In this document: positions 8,504 through 16,959 of the stretch, piece by piece
Layout: every line of letters begins with the position of its first letter
How positions within the stretch are numbered: position 1 is the first letter of the stretch
From: CAZYFH01 sp965249175
Lineage (GTDB): Bacteria > Acidobacteriota > Vicinamibacteria > Vicinamibacterales > UBA8438
Length of the DNA: 64,000 bases
Reading direction: 5' to 3'
NCBI GenBank assembly: GCA_965249175.1
Contig: OZ252227.1
Location: forward strand, 4,774,001-4,838,000
Position numbers and translations under genes: made by a program
The notes under the pieces: generated by a model
Database searches by the model: none
What the model was told of the DNA's origin: nothing
Seen by the model: only the letters and a program-made list of their open reading frames with translations

Positions 8504-10435
8504 CTGACCGCTCCCGAGACCCCGCGCAACCCGTACGAGGACCCCGAGTCCGATCTCCCGACCCGGAGCCTCAGTGGTGGCCTGGCGTGGCTGACCACCG
8601 CCCTCGCCGCCGGGCTGTCGCTCTACGCACTCTACTGGGTCGTCGGCATCATTCAGCCGCAGATCTACCGCGTCAGCTTTCTCCTGATCGCGCTCGTGCT
8701 GACATTCCTCGTCTTTCCGGCGCATGCGCGCTGGCGGGCCCGCGTGACATGGCTCGACTGGACGCTGATCGCCGTCGCCGTCGTCGCGCTCGCGTGGCCC
8801 ATCGTGGACTTCGATGAGTTCGTCTACCGGGCCGCGACACCGACGACAGTCGACCTGATTCTTGGCGCATGCACGACGCTGCTGGTGCTCGAGGCTACCC
8901 GGCGCACCGTCGGCCCCATCCTACCGGTGACCGCTGTCGCCTTTCTGCTGTACGGCTTCTACGGCCCGCTGCTCGAGCTGGTCGGTCTCGAGCTGTTCGC
9001 GCACCGGGGCTACGATGTGGCCCGACTGGTCGGCACGCTCTACATGACACTCGAGGGCATCTTCGGGGTGCCGCTGAACGTCGCGGCCACGTTCATCGTC
9101 CTCTTCACGATCTTCGGCGCCATCCTGGCGCATTCCGGCGCCGGGCAGTTCTTTATTACCTGGACGATGGCGGCGTTCGGACGATCGCGTACCGGCGCCG
9201 GCCCGGGACGGACGGTCACGCTGTCGGGCTTTCTGCTCGGCACGGTCTCCGGCAGCGGCGTGGCCACGACGGTGACCCTCGGTGCGGTCGCCTGGCCGCT
9301 GCTGCGGCGCGCGGGATTCTCGCCGGAGGTCGGCGGGGGCATTCTCTCCGCCAGCGGCATCGGCGCCATCATGGCGCCGCCGACGATGGGCGCGGCCGCG
9401 TTCCTGATCGCCGAGTTTCTACAGATTACCTACCTACAGGTGATCGTGATGGCGATCGTCCCGGCAATCCTCTACTACTTCTCGATCGTGTTGATGATCG
9501 AGGCTGACGCGCGCCGGCTGGGTACGACCGCGGTCGACCTCGATGTGCCCTCGGTGGGCGAGCTCACCCAGCGGTCGGGCTATCAGTTTCTTCCGCTGGT
9601 GGCGATCGTCGCGCTCCTCGTCACAGGGATGACGCCGTTCCGGGCCGTCTTCCTGTCGACGCTCCTGGCGATCGCGCTCAGCTTCATCAGACCCGAGCAG
9701 GCCCTCAAGCCGCGTCGCCTGATCGCCGCGCTCGAATCGGGCGGGCGCAGCGTGCTGTCGGTCGCGGCGACCACCGCAACCGCGGGGATCATCGTCGGGG
9801 TGGTCACGCTGACCGGACTCGGTCTCAAGATCGCCGGGATCATCGTCGCGTTGGCCGGCGGTAGCTTGTTCCTGACGGTGATCTACGCTGCCGTCGCGGT
9901 CTGGATGCTGGGACTGGCGGTCCCTGTGACTGCGTCATACATCATTGCCGCCGTCATGATCGCGCCGGCGCTGACACTCGTCGGCGTGCCAGATTTCGCC
10001 GCTCACATGTTCATCTTCTACTACGCGGTGCTCTCGGAAGTGAGCCCGCCAACGGCGCTCTCCCCCTTCGCGGCGGCCGCCATCACGGGCGGCAACCCGT
10101 TCCGGACGATGATGCTCACGTGGAAATACACGCTGCCGGCGTTTCTCGTGCCGTTCGCCTTCACCCTCAGCCCGGAGGGCGCGGGTGTGCTGCTCCGCGC
10201 GCCGCTGGCCGACATCGTGCGAACCGTGGGCACGGCGGCGGTCGGCGTGAGCGCCCTGGCCATGGGCCTGGGGGGATGGCTCACCCGCCTGGCGACGACG
10301 CGGGAGCGCGTACTGGCCGTCGCGGGCGGCTTGCTGCTCTTTTACGCGACGACGGTCACCGATATCATTGGCCTTGGCCTGTTCGGCTTGGCCATCGGAC
10401 TTCACCTATTGAGAACCGACCGAGGTGCCACATGA
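8504..10435 (+). CDS. TRAP transporter fused permease (4TM-12TM)
   Basis: Fused small (DctQ-like) and large (DctM-like) membrane subunits of the TAXI-TRAP transporter, which drives uptake with an ion gradient. The protein is largely hydrophobic helices, including LSGFLLGTVSGSGVATTVTLG and SGIGAIMAPPTMGAAAFLIAEF, the conserved DctM motifs. The start is unclear. The frame is open from 8463 but has no ATG, GTG or TTG until 8696, which lies after the first transmembrane helix (LYALYWVVGII). The CTG at 8504 is given as a placeholder. A GTG at 8487 in another frame would join it if one C of the CCC at 8502-8504 were extra. The stop overlaps the next gene's ATG by 4 bp. Confidence 0.85.
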   Translation: MTAPETPRNPYEDPESDLPTRSLSGGLAWLTTALAAGLSLYALYWVVGIIQPQIYRVSFLLIALVLTFLVFPAHARWRARVTWLDWTLIAVAVVALAWPIVDFDEFVYRAATPTTVDLILGACTTLLVLEATRRTVGPILPVTAVAFLLYGFYGPLLELVGLELFAHRGYDVARLVGTLYMTLEGIFGVPLNVAATFIVLFTIFGAILAHSGAGQFFITWTMAAFGRSRTGAGPGRTVTLSGFLLGTVSGSGVATTVTLGAVAWPLLRRAGFSPEVGGGILSASGIGAIMAPPTMGAAAFLIAEFLQITYLQVIVMAIVPAILYYFSIVLMIEADARRLGTTAVDLDVPSVGELTQRSGYQFLPLVAIVALLVTGMTPFRAVFLSTLLAIALSFIRPEQALKPRRLIAALESGGRSVLSVAATTATAGIIVGVVTLTGLGLKIAGIIVALAGGSLFLTVIYAAVAVWMLGLAVPVTASYIIAAVMIAPALTLVGVPDFAAHMFIFYYAVLSEVSPPTALSPFAAAAITGGNPFRTMMLTWKYTLPAFLVPFAFTLSPEGAGVLLRAPLADIVRTVGTAAVGVSALAMGLGGWLTRLATTRERVLAVAGGLLLFYATTVTDIIGLGLFGLAIGLHLLRTDRGAT

Positions 10436-11715
10436 CTCGACGAACGACACTCCTGCACCGCGTGCCGCTGACGCTGATCGCGGTCATGCTCACCGCGTCG
10501 CCGTTGCTGGCACAGGGACTGACGCCGGCCACGCCCGAGACCGTCGGCCTCTCGTCCGAGCGCCTCGAGCGGCTGACGGGGGCACTCCAGCAATACGTCG
10601 ATGACGGGCGACTCGCCGGCGCCGTGGCGATCGTCGCGCGCCGCGGCAAGATCGCCTACCTCGAGGCGGTGGGCCACCGGGACAAGGCGGCGGCGTCCGC
10701 CATGGCCAAGGACACGATCTTCCGTATCGCGTCCCAGACCAAGGCGCTCGTGAGCGTCGGGGTCATGATGCTCCAGGAAGATGGAAAACTGCTCATCACC
10801 GACCCGGTGGGCAAGTATCTCCCGGAGTTCATGGAGACGACCGTCGCGCAGCCGAACGGACGGGGCGGCTACGACGTCGTCGCCGCGAAGCGGCCGATCA
10901 CGATTCGCGACCTCCTGACCCACACAGCCGGGATCAGCTACGGCAGCGGACCCGCGGGCGAGAAATGGGACGAAGCCGGCATCACCGGGTGGTACTTCGC
11001 CGACCGTGACGAGCCGGTCGGCGCGGTGATGGCGCGGCTGGCGCGGCTCCCACTCGACGCGCACCCGGGCGAGCGATGGATCTACGGTTACAACACCGAC
11101 ATCCTCGGCGCGATGATCGCCAAGATCAGCGGCCGGACGCTCGAGGCGTTCCTCCAGGAACGGCTCCTCGAGCCGCTTGGATTGACCGACACGCACTTTT
11201 ACATCCCCGACGGCAAGGCAAGCCGACTGGCGACCGTCTACTCCTCGACCGACGACGGCGGGATCGCGCCCGCGCCGAACCCCGGCTACATGGTCGGTCA
11301 GGGCGCGTATCTCGAGGGCCCGCGTAGGAGCTTCTCTGGCGGCGCAGGCCTGCTGTCGACCGCCACCGACTACGCTACGTTCCTCCAGATGCTGCTCAAC
11401 GGGGGAGAGCTGGACAGCACGCGCCTCGTGAGCCGCAAGACGGTGGAGTCGATGACCGTCGACCACACCGGCGATATCGAGTTCCGCGCAGGCCAGGGGT
11501 TCGGCCTCGGCTTCTCGATCGTGGAGGACCCGGCTGCGACTGGCCTGCCGTCGTCGGTCGGTGAGTACGGCTGGGGGGGTGCGTATCACTCCACCTACTG
11601 GGTCGACCCGGCGGAGGAGTTGGTCGTCGTGTATCTCACGCAGATCATCCCGGCGCGCGGCCTGGACGACCACGGCAAGCTGCGAACGCTGATCTATCAG
11701 TCGATCATCGATTGA
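10432..11715 (+). CDS. Secreted serine hydrolase, class C beta-lactamase fold
   Basis: 427-aa exported hydrolase of the beta-lactamase/family VIII esterase superfamily. The ATG overlaps the TRAP permease stop (ATGA), so translation is coupled. A signal peptide (LIAVMLTASPLLAQG) is followed by the serine-lysine motif S-Q-T-K in IFRIASQTKALVSVG, then GERWIYGYNTDILG where the family's Tyr motif lies, and WGGAYHSTYWVDP near the C-terminus in place of a KTG-type motif. Joint transcription with the TAXI-TRAP genes suggests that it releases an acid the transporter takes up; that link is inference. A true beta-lactamase function is less likely. Confidence 0.88.
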   Translation: MTRRTTLLHRVPLTLIAVMLTASPLLAQGLTPATPETVGLSSERLERLTGALQQYVDDGRLAGAVAIVARRGKIAYLEAVGHRDKAAASAMAKDTIFRIASQTKALVSVGVMMLQEDGKLLITDPVGKYLPEFMETTVAQPNGRGGYDVVAAKRPITIRDLLTHTAGISYGSGPAGEKWDEAGITGWYFADRDEPVGAVMARLARLPLDAHPGERWIYGYNTDILGAMIAKISGRTLEAFLQERLLEPLGLTDTHFYIPDGKASRLATVYSSTDDGGIAPAPNPGYMVGQGAYLEGPRRSFSGGAGLLSTATDYATFLQMLLNGGELDSTRLVSRKTVESMTVDHTGDIEFRAGQGFGLGFSIVEDPAATGLPSSVGEYGWGGAYHSTYWVDPAEELVVVYLTQIIPARGLDDHGKLRTLIYQSIID

Positions 11716-11742
11716 CGTGACGACGCAGATGAAGGAGCGACG

Positions 11743-12174
11743 GTGACCATGACCAAGGACCAGCTCATCGAGAAGCTCAATGTGGATCTCGCCGACGAGC
11801 TCGGCGCGATCGTTCAATACATCGTCTACGCGGCGCGCGCCACCGGTCCCTATCGCCCGCAGCTCTCACAGTTCTTTCTCGCCGAGGTGGCGGACGAGCA
11901 GCTCCACGCGCAGTTCCTGGCCAACAAGATCGTGTCGCTCGGCGGCCAGCCGACGACACGGCCGCGCGACGTCCCGCTCCCCGACGGGAATCGCGAGATG
12001 CTCGAGGAAGTAGTGGCCGCGGAGCAGCGCGCAACGGACGCATACGTGCAGCGCGCGCAGGACGCGGAGGCCTACGGCGACAAGGGACTTGCGGTGCAGC
12101 TCGAGGACTTTATCCGCGCCGAGAGCAGCCACGTAGAGGAAACGGAACGCATCCTCCGCGACTGGCCGCTCTGA
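11743..12174 (+). CDS. Ferritin-like (bacterioferritin/DPS-type) protein
   Basis: 143-aa all-helical protein with a di-iron pattern: Glu in LADELGAIVQY, E-x-x-D-E-x-x-H in AEVADEQLHAQ, Glu in VVAAEQRATDAY and E-x-x-x-H in IRAESSHVEE. This fits the bacterioferritin/DPS superfamily, which oxidises and stores iron or guards DNA. The GTG at 11743 is five bases after a strong AAGGAG (11732-11737), better placed than the ATG at 11749. It lacks an obvious haem-binding Met, so a bacterioferritin with haem is less certain than a generic ferritin-like protein. Confidence 0.85.
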   Translation: MTMTKDQLIEKLNVDLADELGAIVQYIVYAARATGPYRPQLSQFFLAEVADEQLHAQFLANKIVSLGGQPTTRPRDVPLPDGNREMLEEVVAAEQRATDAYVQRAQDAEAYGDKGLAVQLEDFIRAESSHVEETERILRDWPL

Positions 12175-12187
12175 GCTTTCTGACGTC

Positions 12188-13108
12188 GTGCGTATCTTCG
12201 TCACCGGTGCCACCGGCACGCTTGGCCGGCCCACCGTCAAGAAACTCGTCGCGGCCGGGCACGAGGTGCGGGCGCTCGCCCGGTCGGCGGCGAACGAGCC
12301 GTTGCTCCGCCAGCTCGGCGCCACACCGGTCCGCGCCGATCTGTTCGACGCGACCTCCGTCGAGTCGGCCGTCGACGGGTGCCAGACGGGCTTGCACCTC
12401 GCCACCAAGATTCCACCGACCAGCGACGCGCGCAAACGGCGGGCCTGGGAAGAAAACGACCGGATCCGGACCGACGGCACGCGGGCCCTCGTTGACGGCG
12501 CACTGGCCGCGGGGGTCGAACGCATCGTCTATCCCAGCGTCTGCTTCACGTATCCCGACCGTGGCCGCGACTGGATAGACACGAACACCGAGATTGCGCC
12601 GACCGGCATGCTCGAGTCGACGGTCAACGCCGAGCGCGAGGTGGCCCGCTTCGGCGAGGCCGGCCGGCGCGGCATCGTGCTGCGCATGGGCTATTTCTAT
12701 GGCCCGACGGCGCCGCACACCCTCGATACCCTGGCGATGGCGCGCCGGGGGATGGCGGCGCTGCTTGGCCGCCACGACGCGTACTATCCGCAGATCTGGG
12801 TCGATGACGCGGCCGCGGCGGTCGTGGCTGCGCTCGACCGCGCGCCGGCGGGCGTCTACAACGTGGTCGACGACGAGCCGCTCATCCGGGCTGATGTCGC
12901 GACCGCCATCGCCTTCGCGGTCGGCCGCCGTACGCTGATGATGCCACCGCAGATCGTCGTGCGGCTGCTGTTCGGCCGCCGAGCCGAACCACTGATGCGC
13001 AGCCAGCGCGTCTCAAACCGCCGATTCAAGGAGGTCACCGGCTGGCGACCGACGGTGACCAGCGCCCGCGAGGGTTGGGGCCGCATCGCGGCGGAGCACC
13101 GGCGCTAG
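12188..13108 (+). CDS. NAD(P)-dependent epimerase/NmrA-like SDR
   Basis: 306-aa extended short-chain dehydrogenase. The dinucleotide-binding motif GATGTLGRP is at residues 7-15 after MRIFVT, and an acidic residue pattern (RADLFDATS) follows strand 3. The catalytic YxxxK expected around residue 140 is not there: the aligned segment reads ESTVNAEREV. The protein therefore may be an atypical or non-catalytic SDR. The GTG start lies 13 bp after the ferritin-like gene and probably belongs to the same transcript. The stop codon sits in a small palindrome (13103-13118). Confidence 0.8.
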   Translation: MRIFVTGATGTLGRPTVKKLVAAGHEVRALARSAANEPLLRQLGATPVRADLFDATSVESAVDGCQTGLHLATKIPPTSDARKRRAWEENDRIRTDGTRALVDGALAAGVERIVYPSVCFTYPDRGRDWIDTNTEIAPTGMLESTVNAEREVARFGEAGRRGIVLRMGYFYGPTAPHTLDTLAMARRGMAALLGRHDAYYPQIWVDDAAAAVVAALDRAPAGVYNVVDDEPLIRADVATAIAFAVGRRTLMMPPQIVVRLLFGRRAEPLMRSQRVSNRRFKEVTGWRPTVTSAREGWGRIAAEHRR

Positions 13109-13126
13109 TGGACTAGCGAGTCCCGC

Positions 13127-14092
13127 ATGTCGAGCAAGATTATCGCGCGCATCGAACGCGAGCTCGGGCTGCCGGGGCTTGCGGCGCAGCTCGCGGACCG
13201 CCTCGCTGGAAGCGACCTGCAGTCGCTCATGCTCGACGTGTATCGGCGTCGGGCCGAGCGGCGTCCGGCCCCCGCCGTGCTGGCCGACTACCTCACGAAC
13301 CGATTCGTCGGCCCGTCCGACATCCCGTCTCCCCTGCTCGCCCGCTGGGAGCGCGCCATCGAAACCCGTCTCCCCGCGGCCTTCGAGCAGATCGACCTCG
13401 CACCAGTCGCGCCGCTCGGGAGTTGCTCGGCGGTCGCGCCGGTCACCCAGCACTGGGGCGTCGCGACGGCGCGCAACACGGAGGTGGTGTCAGATTCGAC
13501 CAACCTCCTGGCCCTCGAAGCTGCCGTCCGGCGACGCACTGCCCTCCAGCGCAGTGCGAAATCCACGGACGCGGTCCACCTCGCCGCGCGGCATCGCGTC
13601 CTCCGACCCCAGCCCGTGGCTACGCCCGACTTCCGCGCCCACTTCGCCCTCTTCGCACTCGTGAGCGCCAACCGCGACCTGGGCAGCCATCGGTTCGAGC
13701 TGGAGGCCATCCGCGAACAGATCCGCGTGTTCGTCGAGTCGCTACGCGCGCTTCTGGGCGCGGCGGTCCCGATCCGCGTGCGGGTCACGGCGCTCGCGAC
13801 GCTCGCGTCCGGCATCAAGGAAACGATCCTGGCACCGCTTGGCGATCGGCACGCCGGTGTCGTCTACGAGGAGGACCCCGATCGGGAGCGCGGACGCGGA
13901 TACTATCGCGACGTCTGCTTCAGCGTTGATGTGGCGGACGCGAACGGCACGATGGTCAACGTGGCCGATGGCGGCTCGGTCCCGTGGACGGCAACGCTGC
14001 TGAGCAACCGCAAGGAGCGGCTCGTCATCGGCGGTATCGGCAGCGATATGGTGTGCCGGATCCTCGGTCGACGATCCGCGCCGAAGGAGTGA
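13127..14092 (+). CDS. Conserved hypothetical, possible class II aaRS-like fold
   Basis: 321-aa soluble protein of no family I can name with confidence. Several segments recall the class II aminoacyl-tRNA synthetase/HisZ core: an Arg-rich stretch RHRVLRPQ followed by HFALFALVSANRD, then EEDPDRERGRGYY, a DGGSVPW segment, and a C-terminal KERLVIGGIGSDMVCRI that resembles motif 3 (G-x-G). There is no anticodon-binding domain, signal peptide or membrane segment. The ATG at 13127 follows the SDR stop by 18 bp, so cotranscription is likely. The fold assignment is a hypothesis from motif resemblance only. Confidence 0.55.
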   Translation: MSSKIIARIERELGLPGLAAQLADRLAGSDLQSLMLDVYRRRAERRPAPAVLADYLTNRFVGPSDIPSPLLARWERAIETRLPAAFEQIDLAPVAPLGSCSAVAPVTQHWGVATARNTEVVSDSTNLLALEAAVRRRTALQRSAKSTDAVHLAARHRVLRPQPVATPDFRAHFALFALVSANRDLGSHRFELEAIREQIRVFVESLRALLGAAVPIRVRVTALATLASGIKETILAPLGDRHAGVVYEEDPDRERGRGYYRDVCFSVDVADANGTMVNVADGGSVPWTATLLSNRKERLVIGGIGSDMVCRILGRRSAPKE

Positions 14093-14094
14093 CG

Positions 14095-14502
14095 ATGAGC
14101 GACTCGTTCCCCGCCGACGGCATGGAGCTGACGCACATCCTGGTGGTGAGCGACGTCGACCGCGCCCGCGATTTCTATCGAGACGTCGTCGGAGCCACCG
14201 TGCACCGCGAGTACGGCGGGACGTCATGCGTTCTGCAATTTCAAGGGAGCTGGTTGCTCCTCGTCACCGGGGGCGAGCCGACGGCCGACAAGCCGGGTGT
14301 CTCTTTCACCACCCCGGACAACGCCGACCGCGTCAGTCACGCGATGACCATCCGCGTGCCGAGCTGTCAGGCCGCGTACGACACCCTCAAGGCGAGAGGT
14401 GCGTCGTTTCTGACGCCGCCGTTCGACTGGGGAGCCGAGGTGCGCTGTTTCTTCCGCGATCCCGACGGGCACCTTCTGGAAATCAGCGAGGCGAAGGGGT
14501 GA
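14095..14502 (+). CDS. VOC/glyoxalase superfamily protein
   Basis: 135-aa vicinal-oxygen-chelate protein with two beta-alpha-beta-beta-beta modules. It shows LTHILVVSDVDRARDFYRDV at the first module and FRDPDGHLLEISE at the end, where a metal-ligand Glu is usual. The ATG at 14095 was chosen because AAGGAG (14084-14089) precedes it by five bases; that site lies inside the end of the upstream gene, only 2 bp before its stop. The substrate cannot be predicted: the superfamily includes lyases, dioxygenases and resistance proteins. Confidence 0.85.
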   Translation: MSDSFPADGMELTHILVVSDVDRARDFYRDVVGATVHREYGGTSCVLQFQGSWLLLVTGGEPTADKPGVSFTTPDNADRVSHAMTIRVPSCQAAYDTLKARGASFLTPPFDWGAEVRCFFRDPDGHLLEISEAKG

Positions 14503-14553
14503 GGCACGACGGCCTGTGTTGAGTCCTGAGGTCGATGCTGAGACAATGTCCAG

Positions 14554-14772
14554 ATGCAGCCCCCGCGGAGCGGCCACGTCGACTGGTCGGGCGTTCAGCC
14601 GGACGAGTCGCCCATCGACCCGCTCGATGGACGGACGTTCTCCGTTCGCTTACGGTTGCTCGGCGAGCGCGCCCACAGCCTGACCCTCCTGCGCAAGGCT
14701 TTCGCGGAACAGCAGTCGCATGGCAAGCGGATTCCTCGAGACGCTGAACCAGCTCCACGACCGTCACGTTGA
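14554..14772 (+). CDS. Possible small ORF before the nucleotidyltransferase
   Basis: 72-codon open frame with no recognised domain. Residues 1-50 look protein-like (LRLLGERAHSLTLLRKAFAEQ, an amphipathic helix), while the final ~18 residues overlap the next gene and have poor codon choice. Nucleotidyltransferase genes of this type often have a small partner upstream. No clear ribosome-binding site is seen. It may also be the remnant of a longer gene. Confidence 0.3.
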   Translation: MQPPRSGHVDWSGVQPDESPIDPLDGRTFSVRLRLLGERAHSLTLLRKAFAEQQSHGKRIPRDAEPAPRPSR

Positions 14773-15226
14773 GTTCGTGATTGTCGGTGGTGTCGCCGCC
14801 TCCCTCCACGGCGGGTCGCGGGTGACGTTCGACCTCGATGTCGTGCCCAGCCTGGCGCCCGAGTCGTGGCAGGCCGCGGTCGATCTGCTCTGGTCGCTCG
14901 AGGCGCGGCCGCGCATTCCAGAGCCGGTCGACCGGATCCGCGACGTGGAACAGGTGCGGCGCTGGCGTCGAGACAAGGGTATGCTCGCCTTGAACTTCCG
15001 CACGCCGGACGGCTCGACCGATGTCGACTTGCTGGTTGGCGAAAGCGATGGGTTCGACGGGCTCCGACAACGTGCGGTCAGCGTCACGGTGGGGGGGCGC
15101 ACCTTCTTCGTGGCGTCGATCGACGACCTGATCGCCATGAAACAGCGCGCCGGCCGTTCGCAGGACGAGCCGACATCGCGGAGCTGCGAAACATCCAGAA
15201 GCGGCTGGGCTGAACCGGCCGTATAA
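14720..15226 (+). CDS. Nucleotidyltransferase (MNT/AbiEii-like), frameshifted C-terminus
   Basis: About 165-aa DNA polymerase beta-type nucleotidyltransferase. The N-terminus has the signature FVIVGGVAASLHGGSRVTFD, with the Asp pair in FDLDVV and a third acid in STDVDLLVG. The last ~18 codons are in the wrong frame. Restoring one base near 15169-15170 converts the ending to DEADIAELRNIQKRLG and stop at 15213, which is the C-terminus expected of the family (IDDLIAMK…, DxADIxEL). So the gene has lost one base or the assembly has. Relatives are stand-alone nucleotidyltransferases or toxin subunits; the partner here is unclear. Confidence 0.75.
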   Translation: MASGFLETLNQLHDRHVEFVIVGGVAASLHGGSRVTFDLDVVPSLAPESWQAAVDLLWSLEARPRIPEPVDRIRDVEQVRRWRRDKGMLALNFRTPDGSTDVDLLVGESDGFDGLRQRAVSVTVGGRTFFVASIDDLIAMKQRAGRSQDEPTSRSCETSRSGWAEPAV

Positions 15227-15233
15227 CGCCAGC

Positions 15234-16856
15234 ATGCCTCTAGAAGCGGGAAGGCGCATCGGACCGTACGAAGTGGCCGCCCTCATCGGTGAGGGGGGCA
15301 TGGGACAAGTCTACCGCGCGCGCGACACGAAGCTCGACCGCGACGTGGCGCTCAAGGTGCTGCCCGACGCCTTCACGGCCGATCCCGACCGCCTGGCCCG
15401 CTTCGAGCGCGAGGCCAGGGTCCTGGCGTCGCTGAACCACCCCAACATCGGCAGCATCTACGGTCTCGAAGAGGCTGAGGGCGGCACGTTCCGCGCACTG
15501 GTCCTCGAGCTCGTCGGCGGACCGACGCTCGCGGACCGCATCGCGCAAGGGCCGATTACCGTCGATGAGGCGTTGCCCATCGCCCGCCAAATCGCCGACG
15601 CGCTCGAAGCGGCGCACGAGCAGGGGATCATCCACCGCGATCTCAAACCGGCGAACATCAAGCTGAAGCCGGACGGCACGGTCAAGGTGCTCGACTTCGG
15701 CCTGGCAAAGGCGCTCGACCCGACACCCGAGGGCGATCCCGCGCAGTCGCCTACCTTGACGGCGGCCGCGACCCGCATGGGCGTCATCCTCGGGACCGCC
15801 GCGTACATGTCGCCCGAGCAGGCGCGGGGCAAGCCGGTCGACAAGCGGGCCGACATCTGGGCCTTCGGCTGCGTGGTCTACGAGATGCTCACCAGCCAAC
15901 GGGCGTTCCAGGGTGAGGACGTGTCGCTCACGCTCGCCTCGGTGATGAAATCGGACCTCGACGTGAGAACGCTCCCGCCCGACCTGCCCGCGGCCGTCCG
16001 GACCGCCCTGCGGCGATGCCTGGAGAAGGACTCGAGAGAACGCGTTCGCGACATCGGCGACGTGCGACTCGCGATGCAGGGGGCGTTCGAGACGACGGTC
16101 ACAGCCCCATCCGAGCCGAGCCCCGATCCGGCCGACGATCAGGGCCCTTTGTGGAGTCCGGAGGGCGAGCGGGTCGTGTTCAGATCCGACCGGGAGCCGC
16201 AGGGCCTGTTTTGGAAGGCGGCCGACGGCAGAGGGGCGGTCGAGCCGCTGCTGGGGGGTGAGGCGGTGCAGCAGCTGTCGTTCCTGTCCCCCGATGACTG
16301 GTCATTCGATGGGACCGCGTTGGTCTTCTCGTATACGGCACCGGAGACCAACGATGACATTGGAATCCTCTCGATGGACGGCGAGCGAGCGTGGCAGCCG
16401 CTCCTGAGCTCGGCCGCGAATGAGGACACTCCCGCGCTGTCGCCTGACGGTGCGTGGATCGCGTATGCCTCCAACGAGACGGGTCAGCTCGAGGTGTATG
16501 TGGAACGGTTTCCGGATCTCGGGGACAAGGAGCAGATCTCGACGGGCGGAGGTCGGGGCCCCGTGTGGTCACACGACGGGAGCGAGCTGTTCTATCGCGA
16601 CCTGAGCGGCGCTCGTATGATGGTCGTCGCCATCGGCACCGAGCCCACGCTAACGTTGGGGGCGCCAGCGGTCGCGTTCGAGGGACCCTACTATCTACCA
16701 CCGTTCAACCGACACTATGACGTGGCCCCTGACGGTCGGTTCTTGATGATCAAGCCGTCGGGTGCGGCGACGAACGACGACGCGGCGGCGGTGCCCCAGA
16801 TCGTGGTGGTCGAAAATTGGTTCGAGGAGCTCCAGCGCCTCGTGCCGCTGCCGTGA
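15234..16856 (+). CDS. Ser/Thr protein kinase with short TolB-like propeller
   Basis: 540-aa Hanks-type kinase. Residues 11-280 form the kinase domain: GEGGMGQVY glycine loop, ATP Lys41 in VALKVL, catalytic Asp136 in HRDLKPAN, DFG at 154-156 and APE-like MSPEQARG. Residues ~300-530 carry WD40/TolB-like blades (WSPEGERVVFRSD, SPDGAWIAYASNE, WSHDGSELFYRD). The domains join abruptly (PSEPSPDPADDQG) and no transmembrane helix is seen, whereas Acidobacteria kinases of this design that I know are usually much longer and carry a membrane helix and extra blades. An in-frame internal deletion is the likely explanation. It probably phosphorylates proteins in the cytosol. Confidence 0.9.
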   Translation: MPLEAGRRIGPYEVAALIGEGGMGQVYRARDTKLDRDVALKVLPDAFTADPDRLARFEREARVLASLNHPNIGSIYGLEEAEGGTFRALVLELVGGPTLADRIAQGPITVDEALPIARQIADALEAAHEQGIIHRDLKPANIKLKPDGTVKVLDFGLAKALDPTPEGDPAQSPTLTAAATRMGVILGTAAYMSPEQARGKPVDKRADIWAFGCVVYEMLTSQRAFQGEDVSLTLASVMKSDLDVRTLPPDLPAAVRTALRRCLEKDSRERVRDIGDVRLAMQGAFETTVTAPSEPSPDPADDQGPLWSPEGERVVFRSDREPQGLFWKAADGRGAVEPLLGGEAVQQLSFLSPDDWSFDGTALVFSYTAPETNDDIGILSMDGERAWQPLLSSAANEDTPALSPDGAWIAYASNETGQLEVYVERFPDLGDKEQISTGGGRGPVWSHDGSELFYRDLSGARMMVVAIGTEPTLTLGAPAVAFEGPYYLPPFNRHYDVAPDGRFLMIKPSGAATNDDAAAVPQIVVVENWFEELQRLVPLP

Positions 16857-16922
16857 ACGCCGGGTCGCTCTCAGGGCACAGCACGTGCTGACCTGCACGG
16901 GGGCTCCGGAGCGAGCCTCCCC

Positions 16923-16946
16923 GCAGGCCTGAAGGCCTGCGCTACG
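16923..16946. repeat. Hairpin repeat, second AGGCCTGAAGGCCT copy
   Basis: This is an exact 24-bp match to 5700-5723: 8-bp arms gcaggcct / aggcctgc around ga, followed by gctacg. As at 5.7 kb, a G/C-rich imperfect palindrome precedes it (gggggctc … gagcctcccc, 16899-16922) and it lies between convergent genes, which suggests a terminator-like or REP-like role. Confidence 0.75.
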
Positions 16947-16959
16947 AGGTTTGGGGCGG

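Noticed and set aside
13103..13118. A palindrome whose ctagtggact matches the outer end of IS630 copy 1.
   Set aside because: Only ten bases match, there is no second end or coding remnant nearby, and the sequence is a plain cgctag/ctagcg hairpin at the SDR gene stop.
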